Made by a program: the position numbers and the translations under genes. From assembly GCA_013329175.1 (NCBI GenBank), contig DUKR01000089.1, positions 1 to 9,065 of the forward strand: DNA of 9,065 bases, given 5' to 3'. The notes under the pieces are model-generated. The model was not told the origin of the DNA. It did no database searches and saw nothing but the letters and a program-made list of their open reading frames with translations. Of this stretch, positions 1 to 5,443 are shown in pieces. Every line of letters starts with the position of its first letter. Position 1 is the first letter of the stretch. The stretch comes from Candidatus Woesearchaeota archaeon. GTDB lineage: Archaea; Nanobdellota; Nanobdellia; Woesearchaeales; UBA11716.

Positions 1-50
1 TTTTTTCGGGAATGATGCCCTCCATAATTACAGAGGGGCAGGGAAGCAGT
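1..50 (+). repeat. Fragment of dispersed repeat family (copy D), cut by window edge
   Basis: Read on the plus strand, about 46 nt match the 3' part of the repeat copies at 8643-8899 and 9033-9065, which lie on the minus strand. Shared blocks are GGAATGATG, TAATTACAGAG and GGGCAGG. Translated in the best frame it reads GMMPSIITEGQ, against GMMLIVITEGQ in copy B. From about 80 to 155 there is weaker resemblance to the middle of the family: a short stretch reads EKEAAG where copy A reads EKEATG, so a second partial copy may follow. No gene is seen in 1-160; the frame stops at about 112. The rest of the copy lies outside the window. Confidence 0.6.
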
Positions 51-160
51 GAGACTAGCGCAGACTTTGGGCATTCAGCAGAAAAGACAAAGGATACAAA
101 AGGCAGATGCTCCCGGTGAAAAAGAAGCAGCAGGTATTTATTTTGAGGAATGAATCAAGA

Positions 161-904
161 TTACCCCTGCGAAGATTCCCCTACCTCTATGACATAAAGT
201 AGCTCTCCTACCCTGTTCTTCACGGGAATTGAGGTCAGATGGCAGGGATTCCCGTCATTGCCTTTGAAGGTTTTCTCCTGCCTGATGCCGGTTTTTATCG
301 CAACCATTGTAGGATGGTCTCCCTGCGGCGTATCCCTGTTGTCAAAAACCCGGTAGGATTTTGCTCCCTTTATTTGCTCAGCAGAGAACCCCTTCTTCTC
401 AAGGACGTTGTTGATCCAGACAACGTTTAGGAAGCTGTCAAGAATCACGATGCTGTTGTTGACATTGCTGCACAATTCCGTGAACAATGCAGCAACAATT
501 GCCGAAGGGATTTCCCTCAGGAACTGCCCCTTTGCATAAAACAAAGCATTGAAATGCTGGGTAAGGATGCCCTTGTCTAAGGGCTTCTCGAGATATCCTA
601 ATGGCCTGTAATGTGCCCGTATCATCTCCTTGGTCTCGGCATCAGAGCGTGAAGTCAGCACAAGCACGGGAAGCTGGTGCTCTTTTGCCGCTTTCAGGAT
701 GTCAAGGCCGTCAATGTCGCCGACATCAATAGCCGTGATGACTAGGTCAAGATAACGCACAGCAATCAACTCAAGCGCTTTTTTCCCTTCCTGGCAGAGG
801 AGAATCTCGTATTCCTCCTTATCAAAGGCTGAAATAACCTGTTCTACCTCGGTAAGGGTCTTCTGCTCGCTATCAACGGCAAGAATGGTCTTTCTCATCA
901 CCAT
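161..904 (-). CDS. Two-component-like protein: degenerate receiver domain plus PAS domain, no output domain
   Basis: The product is 247 residues. Residues about 5-120 look like a CheY-type receiver: V10-D11-S12-E13 at the acidic pocket, T84 and K107-P108 at the conserved switch positions. At the phospho-acceptor site the pattern D53-L-V-I-T-A58 puts Ala where Asp is expected; D60 lies two residues later. Residues about 144-243 resemble a PAS domain with the segment SYRVFDNRDTP. Many relatives carry Cys where this protein has S183, Q194 and H197. There is no DNA-binding, kinase or membrane segment, so it may act through protein contacts or ligand sensing. It follows top6A by 47 bp but has its own TATA box at 925-933, which would give a leaderless message starting near the ATG at 904. 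M3 (898) is an alternative start. The partner is unknown; a signalling role is inferred from the domains only. Confidence 0.85.
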   Translation of the reverse strand: MVMRKTILAVDSEQKTLTEVEQVISAFDKEEYEILLCQEGKKALELIAVRYLDLVITAIDVGDIDGLDILKAAKEHQLPVLVLTSRSDAETKEMIRAHYRPLGYLEKPLDKGILTQHFNALFYAKGQFLREIPSAIVAALFTELCSNVNNSIVILDSFLNVVWINNVLEKKGFSAEQIKGAKSYRVFDNRDTPQGDHPTMVAIKTGIRQEKTFKGNDGNPCHLTSIPVKNRVGELLYVIEVGESSQG

Positions 905-924
905 GAAAGAGCAAGTGTCCTGAA

Positions 925-933
925 GATATATAA
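925..933 (-). promoter_or_regulatory. TATA box for the receiver-PAS gene
   Basis: The minus strand reads CCTTATATATC. It is centred about 25 nt upstream of the ATG at 904, the usual archaeal distance from TATA box to transcription start. Transcription would begin at or next to the start codon, giving a leaderless mRNA independent of the upstream top6 operon. Confidence 0.6.
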
Positions 934-951
934 GGCTTGCTTGGCGGTAAT

Positions 952-2046
952 CTAAGGCAGAAAACCATCCACCTTCTTTATCTTGTCAGGCAGGTACTTC
1001 TCAATGACGTAATTGAGTCCCCATTTTGCGAGAGCCTGCTGCTCCGCCCTGACTTTCATCGTGCTCATCTGCAACAAAGCCTTCTGCCATTCCTTATGGT
1101 GGATGATAAAGGGGTCGTTCTTGATGAGATCCTTAATCTTCTTGAAATCAACATCTTTCAATGGATGTGTAGGAAGCTTGTAGTCAATGATGTCCTGCGG
1201 CGTCACACCCAAGAATTTCGCCTGAGGCACGCAGAAGAACTGGTTGATGTGCGCAGCATTGCCGCTCCCTACCTTAAGCGTCCTGTAAATAGATCCATAC
1301 GCGTAGGGGTCCCCATCCGCAAATACATACACCGGCAGCTTGTGCTCATCAGACAGTTTGCGGATGAACCTGCGACAGGCGCGGGTAGGAACGCCTCCAA
1401 GGCTGATGAGGATGCAATTGGCCTTCTTCCAGTAATTATGCTTCACCAGGCGCTGGAACATACCAGCAGTCTCAATAGCCAGAATAAACGTAGCATTTGT
1501 CTCAAATCTCAGCCCCTCAACTGAGCTTGGAATTGAGTAGGCCCCTGAACCAAATTTAGTGCAGTCTATCCTCAGCTCCTTTCCATTATCAGCATCCCTG
1601 TCAATCACTATCATCTGCCCTGCGATGTCTCCCCCCTTCTCCTCAGGGATGAAACCTATTTGCTCGCGGTTGACCATCATCATCGCTTCCACGTCGTCCA
1701 TGATGGCATCTGACTCCGGCTGCTCGTTGAATCGTGCCTCATCCCAGTTCTTGGAGACGTAATAGGCCTCCCTCTTTGTTGCTATGTCATCTCCCTCAAT
1801 CAGCTCCTTTGAAAGCGCCATCATCCGCAATGTCTGGGCAAAGGTCTTCACTGTTGATGCGGTGAGCGTCCTTGCTTTCTTCTTTCCCATAAGCTCAAAA
1901 TAGCCTCCCCTGTCATCATATTTCACGTTGGACAATGCGCGAAGGGGCATGTCAAGCTCAGGCTGCTGCTTCTTCAGGATCTTATGATACACTGCCTCTG
2001 CCTTCTCTCTGAGATTCACGAGGACTGGTGATTGCTGCTTTGCCAT
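952..2046 (-). CDS. top6A: DNA topoisomerase VI subunit A (Spo11-like, catalytic)
   Basis: This is the DNA-cleaving subunit of the type IIB topoisomerase, which works as an A2B2 heterotetramer to relax and decatenate chromosomes. At 364 residues it is of normal family length. The 5Y-CAP (winged-helix) domain spans about residues 15-140 and holds KREAYY at 91-96. By comparison with Spo11, the second tyrosine, Y96, should be the residue that attacks DNA. The Toprim domain follows, with E192 in an LAIE strand and the acidic motif D244-G-D246-P that binds magnesium. The start at 2046 is supported by a strong ribosome binding site seven bases upstream. It is the last gene of the KH-top6B-top6A unit and lies 12 bp after the top6B stop. 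No key residue is missing. Confidence 0.97.
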   Translation of the reverse strand: MAKQQSPVLVNLREKAEAVYHKILKKQQPELDMPLRALSNVKYDDRGGYFELMGKKKARTLTASTVKTFAQTLRMMALSKELIEGDDIATKREAYYVSKNWDEARFNEQPESDAIMDDVEAMMMVNREQIGFIPEEKGGDIAGQMIVIDRDADNGKELRIDCTKFGSGAYSIPSSVEGLRFETNATFILAIETAGMFQRLVKHNYWKKANCILISLGGVPTRACRRFIRKLSDEHKLPVYVFADGDPYAYGSIYRTLKVGSGNAAHINQFFCVPQAKFLGVTPQDIIDYKLPTHPLKDVDFKKIKDLIKNDPFIIHHKEWQKALLQMSTMKVRAEQQALAKWGLNYVIEKYLPDKIKKVDGFLP

Positions 2047-2053
2047 TGTGTAT

Positions 2054-2060
2054 CCACCTC
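2054..2060 (-). promoter_or_regulatory. Shine-Dalgarno sequence of top6A overlapping the top6B stop codon
   Basis: The minus strand reads GAGGTGG, then a 7-nt spacer, then ATG. It closely matches the archaeal GGAGGTGAT consensus and shares two bases with the TGA of top6B. This fixes the top6A start and suggests translational coupling of the two subunits. Confidence 0.75.
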
Positions 2061-3804
2061 ATAGCGTCTGCTGGTAGCCAGCATTCTTTTTTTTGTCGGG
2101 TGCCTTGCAATCTTCCCCATTGCCATTATCAGCGCTTCTCTCCTCTCCGTCGTCGTCATCGCTGGTTTTTCCCTTCCCTATCCTTGCAAACTCCTCATTA
2201 TACTCCGTATTTTCCATGGCGACATCCTTCAGTTCACCCCTGTGCTTCTCAAGGATGGAAACAAGCATCTTCTCAACCGTCTCCTTGTCTGAATCGCTAA
2301 ACCCAAGAATTTCCTTCAGCGCGTCAGAGACGTGCGGGATGTAGGTCTGGATGTAGTCCCGCTTCTTTGACTCTGCATGCATGCGCCTCTTCTTGCTGAT
2401 GTAGCTTCCAAGCTGCCTGCCCACTTCCTGCAGGGCAAGGCGCATCTCCCTGATAATCTCTGGATAATGAGCAATTGCTTCCTTGCTCTCTGAAGTGAAG
2501 GGCACCCACACGGAAGCGATGTGGATGGCAATGGTCAGTGGGCCGATGGGGAGCGACCCCTGGCTCTGTGACAATCCATACGACCTCCAGTTTGTTGACA
2601 TCACCGCTTTAGCTGAGGCGCAGGCGCCCTGCTGGTACAGAAGCGGCACCCTGTTTGCAAAACGATAGATGCTCACGGACTTGTCAGCAAGCTGCTCTCC
2701 GCCGTAAGCAAAGCCCGCTTCAATGACAAAGGGATTGCCGCGATAGACATTGGGCGGCCTCGTTGCTGCGCAATAGAATTCCGCATTGATTTCCTTTTTC
2801 AATCCCTTCTCAAGAAGCTCTGCGCCTATTGGGCTAATGCAGTCAGTGGGCGGGGCAACTATCTTAGTCGCCTGGATGCTCTTGATGAGCTTTTCAGCCA
2901 TGTCCCTATTGATCTCAGCTGGCTTTGTACTGGGAAGGATCGCTGCTCCCTGGCATATCTGCTTTGCTGTGCCATGCCCAACACGCGAGAACTCGTTCAC
3001 AAAAAACGACTGCACCGACGGAGCCTTGGTCGCTCTCAGCAGATCCATCAGCGTTCCAAGCTCAACCCCATACGGGTGTGGCTTTATCTCGACTGCCTTT
3101 GGCGGAGCGGTCTCAACAGCCCTTGGAAAGATGAGCTGTTCTGCCTTGGGGTTGGTATAGATGAGCGTGACATGGGGGTTCACTATTGCCGTCTGTTTCA
3201 GGTACTGATCCATAGATTGCGAGCCGCCAAGATACGACCCCTCAAGGTCCAGCTCTATCCGCGTCCCATGCTCCTTGCTCCATTCCTTCACTTCATCGGT
3301 CATGATGAGCGGCTGGTTCTTCTGGGTGTCAATCTTCAGCTCATAATAATGCGCAGGATCATTGGGAGATATTTTTGAGATGATTCGTGCCGGCTTTCCC
3401 GTCGTTAACTGCGCATAGAGTACAGATGCAGAAATCCCTATGCCCTGCTGCCCTCTGGATTGGGCAAGCTTGAAGAATTTTGAGCCATACAGGAGGCGTG
3501 CAAATATGTTGGGAATCTGCTTCTTCACGATGCCAGGGCCATTGTCCTCCACAATCACCCTAAAGCGATCGCTTCCCATGTCAATCACTTCCACATGGAT
3601 TTCAGGAAGGATCTCAGCCTCCTCGCACGCATCAAGGCTGTTGTCCACAGCCTCCTTGATGGTGGTAAGGAGCGCCTTGCGTTTGCTATCAAACCCGAGA
3701 AGATGCCTATTTCTTGAAAAAAACTCGGCTACGCCTATTTCCCGCTGCCGCTTTGCCATCTCATGTGCTATCGGTTGTTCCATTCTCTTCATTCCACCCC
3801 TCAT
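2059..3804 (-). CDS. top6B: DNA topoisomerase VI subunit B (GHKL ATPase)
   Basis: This is the ATP-binding subunit that dimerises on ATP binding and drives strand passage through subunit A. The GHKL (Bergerat) fold is clear: the N-box with E51 and N55 (EAVDNSLDA), the D87-N-G-P-G motif, and the lid GQQGIG at 118-123. A helix-two-turn-helix region lies at about 245-330. A transducer domain follows with the expected switch lysine in FTSESKEA (K441). Residues about 547-575 form an acidic, Asp/Glu/Asn-rich tail ending in a basic stretch. The ATG at 3804 overlaps the KH gene stop by 4 nt (ATGA). ATGs at 3792 (M5, preceded by GAGGGGTGGA) and 3783 (M8) are plausible alternatives, since the family's conserved part begins near AKRQREIGVAEFF. 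Length, 581 residues including the tail, is within the family range. Confidence 0.97.
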   Translation of the reverse strand: MRGGMKRMEQPIAHEMAKRQREIGVAEFFSRNRHLLGFDSKRKALLTTIKEAVDNSLDACEEAEILPEIHVEVIDMGSDRFRVIVEDNGPGIVKKQIPNIFARLLYGSKFFKLAQSRGQQGIGISASVLYAQLTTGKPARIISKISPNDPAHYYELKIDTQKNQPLIMTDEVKEWSKEHGTRIELDLEGSYLGGSQSMDQYLKQTAIVNPHVTLIYTNPKAEQLIFPRAVETAPPKAVEIKPHPYGVELGTLMDLLRATKAPSVQSFFVNEFSRVGHGTAKQICQGAAILPSTKPAEINRDMAEKLIKSIQATKIVAPPTDCISPIGAELLEKGLKKEINAEFYCAATRPPNVYRGNPFVIEAGFAYGGEQLADKSVSIYRFANRVPLLYQQGACASAKAVMSTNWRSYGLSQSQGSLPIGPLTIAIHIASVWVPFTSESKEAIAHYPEIIREMRLALQEVGRQLGSYISKKRRMHAESKKRDYIQTYIPHVSDALKEILGFSDSDKETVEKMLVSILEKHRGELKDVAMENTEYNEEFARIGKGKTSDDDDGEERSADNGNGEDCKAPDKKKNAGYQQTL

Positions 3805-4355
3805 GCCTGATTGTCAAACCCGTGCTGCTTAAGCTGCCTTCGCTGCTTCTCAAGCCATTTATAGACGCCTGCATGCGTTGACCCACCAAGCAGCGATTCA
3901 ACCGCCTTCTTAGCCACCGCTGCAGACTCTGGGCAGCCGATAATGGCTACAGTCTTGCCATACACCGAGACATAGGCTTCAGAAAGGTCTTCAATCTGCT
4001 TTCTCGACTTCCCTTCTCTTCCTATTACCCTTCCCTTTAGCCTCAGAAGCCCTGTCTTTGACTTCCCGGCATAGTCTGTGATATCCAGAAGCTCAAAAAC
4101 GTAATCGGTCTTCAGCAGAAGCTCAGCTATCTCAGGATTAAAGCCTCTACCCACGGCCCGTATGACCTCTTTTGCGTTGAAGAGCCCTAGGCCGTCTTCT
4201 CCCCTGATGATGACATCCCCCTCTTTTGAATCAACCGTGATAGAAGTGTTCGTGGATTTCTCTATGGCCCTCTTGATGCTGCCGTCTTTTCCGATAAGCA
4301 CGGCTACGCGCTCCTTTGGGATCTTCAGGTCCACCAAAAACTCATTCATGGCCAT
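3801..4355 (-). CDS. Archaeal two-KH-domain RNA-binding protein, Dim2/Pno1-like
   Basis: The product is 184 residues with two KH modules, each with its GxxG loop: GKDG at 22-25 in KH1 and GREG at 112-115 in KH2. The linker carries the family signature GRGFNPEIAELLL at about 69-81. In archaea this family corresponds to aDim2, a partner in late 16S rRNA 3'-end maturation that works near the Rio1 kinase; that role is taken from the family and is not visible in the sequence. A basic C-terminal tail (KQRRQLKQ) could add RNA contacts. It is the first gene of the operon and overlaps top6B by 4 nt. A TATA box about 24 nt upstream implies a leaderless transcript, starting at ATG 4355 or at the nearby ATG 4349. 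Confidence 0.92.
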   Translation of the reverse strand: MAMNEFLVDLKIPKERVAVLIGKDGSIKRAIEKSTNTSITVDSKEGDVIIRGEDGLGLFNAKEVIRAVGRGFNPEIAELLLKTDYVFELLDITDYAGKSKTGLLRLKGRVIGREGKSRKQIEDLSEAYVSVYGKTVAIIGCPESAAVAKKAVESLLGGSTHAGVYKWLEKQRRQLKQHGFDNQA

Positions 4356-4373
4356 GGAGCACTCGACATCCTG

Positions 4374-4382
4374 CTTTTAACT
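4374..4382 (-). promoter_or_regulatory. TATA box of the KH-top6B-top6A operon
   Basis: The minus strand reads AGTTAAAAGC, centred about 24 nt before the ATG at 4355. The spacing places transcription start at or within a few bases of the start codon. Confidence 0.55.
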
Positions 4383-4427
4383 GTTTTGGTTCAAGAAAAT
4401 CTCTGACGTGAAAATGGAAGATTCCAT

Positions 4428-4438
4428 AAGAAAAAGAA
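4428..4438 (-). terminator. T-rich stretch after the tRNA-Met gene
   Basis: Immediately after the discriminator base, the transcript strand reads TTCTTTTTCTT. Archaeal RNA polymerase terminates at oligo-T tracts, so this is a likely termination region for the tRNA precursor. Confidence 0.45.
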
Positions 4439-4474
4439 TAGCGAGGGATGGATTTGAACCATCGACCTGGGGGT

Positions 4475-4488
4475 CTCTCAGGAGCCCA
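4475..4488 (-). other. tRNA-Met intron 2 (14 nt, canonical position 37/38)
   Basis: Exon bases 32-35 (CTCA) pair with intron TGAG (4477-4480). The bulges are TA|T and AG|A, and the outer helix is the anticodon stem. The remaining seven intron bases, GGGCTCC, can form at most a 2-bp inner stem (GG/CC), so this is a minimal intron. Confidence 0.87.
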
Positions 4489-4496
4489 TATGAGCC

Positions 4497-4527
4497 ATCC
4501 GGTTGCTGGAATCACGTCCCATACAAT
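4497..4527 (-). other. tRNA-Met intron 1 (31 nt, non-canonical position 29/30)
   Basis: The BHB central helix pairs exon C24-C25-G26-G27 with intron CCGG (4499-4502). The two 3-nt bulges are GG|A at the 5' site and AT|G at the 3' site. Outside, G22-C23 can pair with G31-C32. Inside, TTG pairs with CAA near the intron ends and TGGG pairs with TCCA further in. Removal restores a perfect five-pair anticodon stem. Position 29/30 is a known but uncommon archaeal intron site. Confidence 0.87.
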
Positions 4528-4584
4528 CCCCGGGCACTCCTGGCTGCCCCACCTCGCTGTGATTCTTAAAAAGAACAGTGTCCC

Positions 4585-4592
4585 GTTTAAAA
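4585..4592 (-). promoter_or_regulatory. TATA box of the tRNA-Met gene
   Basis: The minus strand reads CTTTTAAACG, centred about 31 nt upstream of the mature 5' end. That places transcription start a few nucleotides before the tRNA. Confidence 0.5.
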
Positions 4593-4598
4593 GTCTTT

Positions 4599-4801
4599 TC
4601 GTTGGCAAGGCTTCATCCAAAAAATAAAGAAAACGGTAGAACGAAGCAATCCATTCATGGCGCAGGCGGGGTGGGGACGCGCCCTTCGGGCTCCCCGTAG
4701 GACATTTTGCCTTTCGCAAAATGGCCGTCTGCCGCCAAGAATGAATGGATTGCGAAGTGATGAGAGTAAAAAAGGATTTTTTGGATGAAGCTCGTTGGCA
4801 A
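4599..4801. mobile_element. MITE-like palindromic element with flanking direct repeat
   Basis: The arms GCTTCATCCAAAAAAT (4610-4625) and its exact reverse complement (4776-4791) bound the unit. A second matching block, GCAATCCATTCAT, lies inside each arm, followed by a GC-rich stretch of imperfect complementarity. The centre holds two local hairpins: GCCC(TTC)GGGC, extended by GGGGA/TCCCC, and ATTTTGC(CTTTC)GCAAAAT. The 10-mer TCGTTGGCAA stands directly repeated on both sides (4599-4608 and 4792-4801), as a target-site duplication would. No coding frame is credible here. It could instead be a structured non-coding RNA: the flank TTGGCAA is itself nearly palindromic, so the repeat may simply extend the stem with a mismatch. 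It fills the spacer between two divergent tRNA promoters. Confidence 0.6.
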
Positions 4802-4821
4802 TTCCAATAACAATCACAAAC

Positions 4822-4831
4822 CTTTAAAAAA
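4822..4831 (+). promoter_or_regulatory. TATA box of the tRNA-Ser gene
   Basis: The sequence CTTTAAAAAA is centred about 31 nt before the mature tRNA 5' end, consistent with a transcription start a few bases upstream of the gene. Confidence 0.55.
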
Positions 4832-4857
4832 GCCTTCCTGCTTCTTTGCCTTTCTTT

Positions 4858-4983
4858 GCCGCGATCGCATAACCTGGTAGTGCGCAAGATTGCTATAAGC
4901 TTCCAAGCTTTTATGAGCCTACGCAATACCTGCAAATATCTTGTGACCGTAAGGTCATCTGGGTTCAAATCCCAGTCGCGGCG
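4858..4983 (+). tRNA. tRNA-Ser(GCU) with one intron
   Basis: After removal of the intron the cloverleaf is complete at 84 nt. The acceptor stem is GCCGCGA/TCGCGGC with discriminator G73. The D stem is GCAT/GTGC with loop AACCTGGTA. The anticodon stem is CAAGA/TCTTG with loop TTGCTAA and anticodon GCT. The long class II variable arm is TGACC(GTAA)GGTCA. The T arm is CTGGG/CCCAG with loop TTCAAAT. The long variable arm and G73 are serine identity elements. CCA is not encoded. A T5 run (4984-4988) follows directly. Confidence 0.96.
4896..4937 (+). other. tRNA-Ser intron (42 nt, position 37/38)
   Basis: The canonical BHB is formed by exon bases 32-35 (TTGC) with intron GCAA (4932-4935). The bulges are TA|T and AT|A and the outer helix is the anticodon stem. 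The intron contains AAGC(TTCCAA)GCTT, a small hairpin. Confidence 0.88.
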
Positions 4984-4988
4984 TTTTT
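4984..4988 (+). terminator. T5 run after tRNA-Ser
   Basis: TTTTT begins one base after the discriminator and is a likely archaeal termination signal. The stretch from here to 5073 shows no other gene. Confidence 0.45.
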
Positions 4989-5073
4989 ACTTTTGATTAC
5001 AAACTCCCTACCTAACTTAAGGCTTCTTCTTCCAAGTTATGAAAAGAATGAGGGCGTCCCTTTGGTGCCATAG

Positions 5074-5385
5074 CTAGCGCACTCTTGGCCTGCAGAACCC
5101 AGCGCCGTAGCACTCTAACCCATCAGGGCAGTCATAGGGTAGCCAGTCTTTTGAGCAATCCGCAGTAATGAAAACCCTATCCCTTCCCTTTGCGCTGCAT
5201 CGCCATTCATCAACAAACTGAGGGGCGCAACCTTTCAGAGCGTCGATTTCTCTTGTATCATCTACAGCAACCACGTTTCCCGTGATTGTGCTGCCGCCTC
5301 TCTGCAGAGACGCTATCCCTACGCTGAGGAAGATTGCTATAAGCAGAAAGAATGATACAAGGATGATCTTGCCCTTTGCGTGCAT
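5074..5385 (-). CDS. Small membrane-anchored Cys-rich protein, function unknown
   Basis: The product is 103 residues from the ATG at 5385. Residues 1-6 are basic (MHAKGK), residues 7-27 are a hydrophobic helix typical of an N-terminal anchor or signal, and the remainder should be extracytoplasmic. Six cysteines lie at 53, 63, 77, 86, 92 and 98, with a W-rich, Gly-rich end (DCSKDW, DCPDG, CYGAGFC). This pattern suggests disulfide pairing or metal binding. An in-frame ATG at 5451 lies upstream of the TATA box at 5421-5428, so it is unlikely to be used. The chosen start has GAGGG five bases upstream. I do not recognise a named family. It could be a surface or redox-related protein. Confidence 0.75.
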   Translation of the reverse strand: MHAKGKIILVSFFLLIAIFLSVGIASLQRGGSTITGNVVAVDDTREIDALKGCAPQFVDEWRCSAKGRDRVFITADCSKDWLPYDCPDGLECYGAGFCRPRVR

Positions 5386-5420
5386 TTTTCCCTCGTTTCT
5401 GGTTTTATGAGCGGTGCATC

Positions 5421-5428
5421 TTTTAAAG
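5421..5428 (-). promoter_or_regulatory. TATA box of the Cys-rich protein gene
   Basis: The minus strand reads CTTTAAAAG, centred about 40 nt upstream of the ATG at 5385. This allows a short leader of about 15 nt carrying the GAGGG ribosome binding site, and it decides the start codon. Confidence 0.55.
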
Positions 5429-5443
5429 ATTGCGTTTTGCTTT

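Larger units (their letters stand above)
4439..4558 (-). tRNA. tRNA-Met(CAU), initiator type, with two introns
   Basis: The exons fold into a complete 75-nt cloverleaf. The acceptor stem is AGCGAGG/CCTCGCT with discriminator A73. The D arm is GGGC/GCCC with a GG-containing loop. The anticodon stem is GGGGG/CCCCC with loop CTCATAA. The variable loop is AGGTC, and the T arm is GATGG/CCATC with loop TTCAAAT. CCA is not encoded. The A1-U72 pair and the three G-C pairs (29-31 with 39-41) are initiator hallmarks. Two insertions must be removed to form the anticodon arm: 31 nt between positions 29 and 30, and 14 nt between positions 37 and 38. Each is flanked by a bulge-helix-bulge motif with a 4-bp helix and 3-nt bulges. 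The gene diverges from tRNA-Ser. Confidence 0.92.

Noticed and set aside
937..1524. Plus-strand open frame of about 195 codons inside top6A
   Set aside because: It is antisense to a gene with intact catalytic motifs, has no recognisable domain and is a codon shadow.
2974..3378. Plus-strand open frames inside top6B
   Set aside because: They are antisense shadows of a clearly conserved ATPase gene.
4508..4535. Reading the tRNA-Met gene as tRNA-Tyr (GTA anticodon in TTGTATG) with a single intron
   Set aside because: It would leave an A-C mismatch in the anticodon stem and shift the D stem. A1-U72 and the rest of the body match an initiator tRNA, and the CAU reading gives two exact BHB motifs.
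4342..4968. Long minus-strand open frame of about 208 codons
   Set aside because: It runs through both tRNA genes and the palindromic element, overlaps the KH gene start and shows no domain. It is a chance opening.
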